Assembly: GCA_913056365.1 (NCBI GenBank)
Contig: CAJXLT010000001.1
Coordinates: 186,001-250,000, forward strand
DNA: 64,000 nucleotides
Reading direction: 5' to 3'
Source of the DNA: an uncultured Paenibacillaceae bacterium
GTDB taxonomy: Bacteria > Bacillota > Bacilli > Paenibacillales > K13
The position numbers and the translations under genes were made by a program. Of this stretch, positions 60,968-64,000 are shown piece after piece (position 1 is the stretch's first letter; each line of letters begins with the position of its first letter). The notes beneath the pieces were generated by a model. The model was not told where the DNA came from, searched no databases, and saw only the letters and a list, made by a program, of their open reading frames with translations.

Positions 60968-62799
60968 GTAAGCTACTGCGAAGTATGATCTGTATGCTGC
61001 TGTGTGTCAGTGTATGCTATGGTATGTATTCCCCACATGAGAGTGAAGCGAGCGGGATTGAAATTGAACCGAACAATACGAAGAATCAAGCCCATTGGAT
61101 TGATTCTGGAGAACTATTCGAAGGCTTCTTCAATCAAGCTGACGATGAGGATTTCTATACATTCGCTACGCACAAGACGGGTGATATCCGAATTGTTGTT
61201 CAGACTGAGAACAGTAATTATATTGCTAAGCTAACTGATTTTCAAGGGAACAGTCTGGCTACTCGAAGCGCAGATGACACCGATATTGTCATTCAGCTGG
61301 AAGACAGACAGTCGGGCATCTATTACCTCTCTCTTGCCAATAACGATGAGAACACCTGGGGAGAGTATACATTGCAAATCTACTATGCCGACGAAGTTGG
61401 ACCGGTTCACAACCAAGACTTCGAACCGAATGATACGCTGGATAATGCATACTTGATTGAATCAACCAAACCGTATGACGCACATTTCGAACATGTGAAT
61501 GATATGGATTATTACCGATTTCAGACACGCTTGGATGGTGATATTCGTGTATCCGTTGAGTCGATGTATACGCAATACACGGTCTATCTGGCAGATGAGA
61601 GAGGGAAGACGATTACATCCAAATCATCGGAAGGCGATACGACCTTGTTGGCTGAAAGGCAGCCGAAAGGGATCTACTATGTGTATTTCACTATTCGTGA
61701 TAAGCAATATGAAGGAAGTCCGTACACCTTCGAAGTGTTGTACCCGACCACTCGATTCAGCCATGATCAGACAACGCTGGAGCCGAATGATACCAAGGAA
61801 TTTGCCTACCCTATTAAATCAGGTCAATTCTATAACGCTGTACTTGAACATAGGAATGACTTTGATTATTATGAGATTGAACTGGAACGAGATGGCGATA
61901 TTTATGTCATTGTGAGCGCAGGTCATACTAGATTCAATGTCTATTTGCTAGATGAGAGAGGCAGAACGGTTACGAATACGTCTGCACAGGATGATGCCAA
62001 GATTCATGCTGTTCGTCAGGCCAAAGGCAAGTATTATGTGTATGTGACACCGAATGAAGAAGTTACGAATGACGTGTACGATATTCAAGTGACGTATCCG
62101 GTGAACGGCGTGGTTCACGACAGCAATAACTTGGAATCCAATAATATTAAGGAAGCCGCCTATTATGTTCAACCGGATCAACTCTATCATGCAGCGTTCG
62201 AAAGCATACATGATGTAGAGTGGTATAGCCTGTCATTAGAATCAGGTCCGATTGTATTCACGGGCACTGTAGATAACAGGGATTACGCCAACGTTGTGCT
62301 GCATGATCGATACGGCAATAGTTTGCGCAGCGCGAGTTTTCATGATGGACATGATGTTAATTTCGATATTAAGGACGCAGGATTGTATTTTCTCAAGCTG
62401 AACACGACGACAAGAGCTAAGAGTTATTCATTCAAGGTGCAATACAAGCAGGGGATTCAAATTTATATTAATGGGGATTACTTCATGAGCAATCAACCCG
62501 CTGTTATGGAAGGAGGGACGGTCATGGTTCCCCTTCGGGATATATTCGAGGTATTGGGAGCTGAAGTGGAATGGAATCAGGAAGTACAAAGCGTTCGAGC
62601 GAAAAGAGGAACCCACGAAATCAGCTTGAACATCGGCTCCACATCAGCTTATAAGAATGGAACTTCGGTACAATTGAGCGTTCCTGCCCAAATCATAGGC
62701 ACAAGCACGATGGTGCCGCTGCGATTTGTTAGTGAAGCGCTAGGTGCTGAGGTGGAGTGGGAACCGGAAACTAAGCAAGTGCTGATTGATGCGTCATGA
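60964..62799 (+). CDS. Secreted PPC-repeat protein with stalk domain
   Basis: A 611-residue exported protein (signal peptide about 1-30, ending ESEAS). Four repeats of about 115 residues follow, each beginning with an EPNDT-like motif (IEPNNTKNQAHW, FEPNDTLDNAYL, LEPNDTKEFAYP and the weaker LESNNIKEAAYY) and a D(F/Y)Y(T/R/E) motif, as in bacterial pre-peptidase C-terminal (PPC) domains. The C-terminal ~110 residues carry two stalk repeats (GTVMVPLRDIFEVLGAEVEW, GTSTMVPLRFVSEALGAEVE), like those in the 27369 protein. It overlaps the kinase-fold gene by ATGA and ends the cluster. It may be the outer-surface element of the system, which is inference. Confidence 0.85.
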   Translation: MSKLLRSMICMLLCVSVCYGMYSPHESEASGIEIEPNNTKNQAHWIDSGELFEGFFNQADDEDFYTFATHKTGDIRIVVQTENSNYIAKLTDFQGNSLATRSADDTDIVIQLEDRQSGIYYLSLANNDENTWGEYTLQIYYADEVGPVHNQDFEPNDTLDNAYLIESTKPYDAHFEHVNDMDYYRFQTRLDGDIRVSVESMYTQYTVYLADERGKTITSKSSEGDTTLLAERQPKGIYYVYFTIRDKQYEGSPYTFEVLYPTTRFSHDQTTLEPNDTKEFAYPIKSGQFYNAVLEHRNDFDYYEIELERDGDIYVIVSAGHTRFNVYLLDERGRTVTNTSAQDDAKIHAVRQAKGKYYVYVTPNEEVTNDVYDIQVTYPVNGVVHDSNNLESNNIKEAAYYVQPDQLYHAAFESIHDVEWYSLSLESGPIVFTGTVDNRDYANVVLHDRYGNSLRSASFHDGHDVNFDIKDAGLYFLKLNTTTRAKSYSFKVQYKQGIQIYINGDYFMSNQPAVMEGGTVMVPLRDIFEVLGAEVEWNQEVQSVRAKRGTHEISLNIGSTSAYKNGTSVQLSVPAQIIGTSTMVPLRFVSEALGAEVEWEPETKQVLIDAS

Positions 62800-62851
62800 G
62801 CATCAAGCCCGCATGTTCACGCTGGCGAATAACGCGATAGGATGATGACAA

Positions 62852-62892
62852 AGAGCTGTCTCAAAGTTATGTATGACTTGTGAGACGGCTCT
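62852..62892 (+). terminator. Terminator at the end of the pilus/type VII cluster
   Basis: AGAGCTGTCTCA (62852-62863) pairs with TGAGACGGCTCT (62881-62892) with one G-T pair, 17-base loop, followed by CTGTGTTC. It begins 53 bases after the last gene of the cluster. Confidence 0.75.
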
Positions 62893-63041
62893 CTGTGTTC
62901 AAGAGGAAATTGTATTGCTAGTTGAACTGTCTACCCTATTTCATACGGTGTTCCTCGGTATATTACTTTATGGCTTAGTCCGAAGTGTGAGAGGAAGTAA
63001 GTAAACATAACAACCTACATAAAGGAGTCCAAGCTTTCCGA

Positions 63042-64000
63042 ATGGGAAACCCAATTTCATTGGCGGCGATGCTAATCTCTGTTGCGATGATGTGTGTGTT
63101 TTTGTTGTATGTTGCTTTGTTTCCAGGGGAGCGGCGCGTGCGTTTTTTTGCATGGGTAATGGTATGTCGGGTGCTATACGCATGCAGTGTGATGCTGGAA
63201 TTAGGGAGCGAATCGTTGGATGCCAAGCTATGGTTCCGCAATATGGAACGAACGGCGCTGGTGTTCCACGTGCCATTCATGGTGTTGTTCGTCATCGACT
63301 TGTACGGTAAGGACAAGCTGTTGAGCGGGTTGAAGCGAGCCATCCTGTTTCTTGTATTCATCGGCTGGTCTGCGTTCATCTGGACGGATTCCTGGCACGG
63401 GCAGTTTCGCGTATCAGCCCAGTTGCAGGACGGTCACTTGGAAACGGTACGATCCATGTATGCCGGTATCTTCAGTCTGTTTTGCTACGTTATTCTAGTG
63501 ATCTGCCTCTTCTTCCTCATTCGCTATATTCGCAGTGCCCATTCAACGATTCGCCGATTGGGAGGGTGGCTGCTGCTGTTCGGCTCTGTTCCATTGATGA
63601 TGGAAGTGCTGCAATCCGTATGGCCGGGTCTGTCGCCGTGGCTGCTGCCGCTTAGCGTGTATACAGGATTTCTAGGCATGAGTATGTTGTGGATTGTGTT
63701 TAAGTACAAGCTGTTCTCGATCGTTCCGCTTGCCCGCAACAGGGTGGTCGATTCTATGCAGGAAGGCATGCTGATTGTGAATCACAAAGGAAAGGTGATT
63801 GACTGCAATGCGTACACAGCCGGATTGTTTGGCGATAAAGCTAGCAGAGAGTTCGTTGGCAGTGACATCACCCCCTTGCTGTCTTCTTGGTCAGAGTGGC
63901 TCGAGCTGTGTGAGCGGATGGAGGAGGGGCAGATCGAGGTAGAGATAGAGAGGAAAGGAACGTGCTATACGTATTCGGTTAGGGTATATCCGCTATTAAC
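63042..64000 (+). CDS. 7TM-PAS sensor kinase, 5' part (runs off the window)
   Basis: The frame is open from an ATG at 63042 to the window end with no stop (319 full codons). The first ~220 residues are strongly hydrophobic, with about seven helices in the pattern of the His-kinase N-terminal 7TM region (LYVALFPGERRVRFFAWVMV, then GFLGMSMLWIVFKYKLFSIV at the end). A PAS domain starts near residue 240 (MQEGMLIVNHKGKVIDCNAY). A histidine kinase or diguanylate cyclase output should follow outside the window. AAAGGAG lies 14 bases before the ATG, a rather long distance, but no other start is in frame nearby. It follows the cluster terminator and is probably independent. Confidence 0.8.
   Translation, partial: MGNPISLAAMLISVAMMCVFLLYVALFPGERRVRFFAWVMVCRVLYACSVMLELGSESLDAKLWFRNMERTALVFHVPFMVLFVIDLYGKDKLLSGLKRAILFLVFIGWSAFIWTDSWHGQFRVSAQLQDGHLETVRSMYAGIFSLFCYVILVICLFFLIRYIRSAHSTIRRLGGWLLLFGSVPLMMEVLQSVWPGLSPWLLPLSVYTGFLGMSMLWIVFKYKLFSIVPLARNRVVDSMQEGMLIVNHKGKVIDCNAYTAGLFGDKASREFVGSDITPLLSSWSEWLELCERMEEGQIEVEIERKGTCYTYSVRVYPLL

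Noticed and set aside
62968-63379. Overlapping minus-strand frames near the window end
   Set aside because: They are antisense to a 319-codon plus-strand frame with a 7TM-PAS pattern that runs off the window.

Overview
The window looks like chromosome from a moderate-GC Gram-positive bacterium of the Paenibacillaceae (Bacillota). Evidence: strong AAGGAGG-type ribosome sites, an S-layer-homology (SLH) protein, a class II manganese pyrophosphatase, secreted modular pectate lyase, Cu-amine-oxidase-like 'stalk' domains and an EssC/WXG100 type VII secretion locus. No rRNA, tRNA, CRISPR array or intact transposon was recognised. All assignments come from reading the sequence; no database search was run.

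Region 1 (1-10.5 kb): the 3' end of an unidentified gene, a methyl-accepting chemotaxis protein and a convergent atypical response regulator. Then comes a seven-gene operon (2901-8737): class III aminotransferase, membrane-anchored EEP-fold enzyme, stand-alone LuxR-type DNA-binding protein, a 62-residue Cys/Tyr/Gly-rich peptide, thioredoxin-like protein, ABC exporter, second thioredoxin-like protein. A hairpin separates the peptide from its downstream genes, the layout of a secreted or modified peptide system, but no known maturase is present. A small membrane protein and ppaC follow.

Region 2 (10.5-20 kb): a large SLH protein on the minus strand, then a six-gene operon (13523-19753): a UbiA enzyme of the decaprenyl-phosphate phosphoribosyltransferase type, a Wzx-like flippase, two family 2 glycosyltransferases, a nucleotide-sugar epimerase and a second EEP enzyme lacking a catalytic Asp. 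This operon and the peptide operon start from the same bipartite element (TTAGAACTGT, 17 bases, TTCTATATTTAAATTGTCGA), so they are probably co-regulated and may build one envelope or extracellular product.

Region 3 (20-35 kb): a five-domain pectate lyase with two catalytic domains (PL1 and PL3), a type VII-targeted polymorphic toxin (nuclease-like tip) with an Imm7-like immunity gene, a decayed orphan toxin cassette, an IS3-type end remnant, a stalk-domain protein and a 2035-residue secreted protein with a glycine-rich domain.

Region 4 (35.3-62.8 kb): 29 consecutive plus-strand genes, many overlapping. The first part is a Tad/Flp-like pilus or pseudopilus assembly set (CpaB-, CpaE- and CpaF-like proteins, a TadB-TadC fusion, three tandem pilin paralogues with variable centres, five minor pilin-like proteins). 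It runs without a break into a type VII secretion set (FHA-EssC, EsaB-like, two WXG100 proteins, an effector with putative helper and immunity, two DUF5085-like proteins) and then a phospho-signalling set (Ser/Thr kinase-vWA, PP2C phosphatase, membrane-anchored kinase-fold protein) and a PPC-repeat surface protein. EsaA, EssA and canonical EssB were not seen. Hairpins follow the pilins and the WXG100 gene, suggesting attenuated read-through after abundant products. The window closes inside a 7TM-PAS sensor kinase gene.
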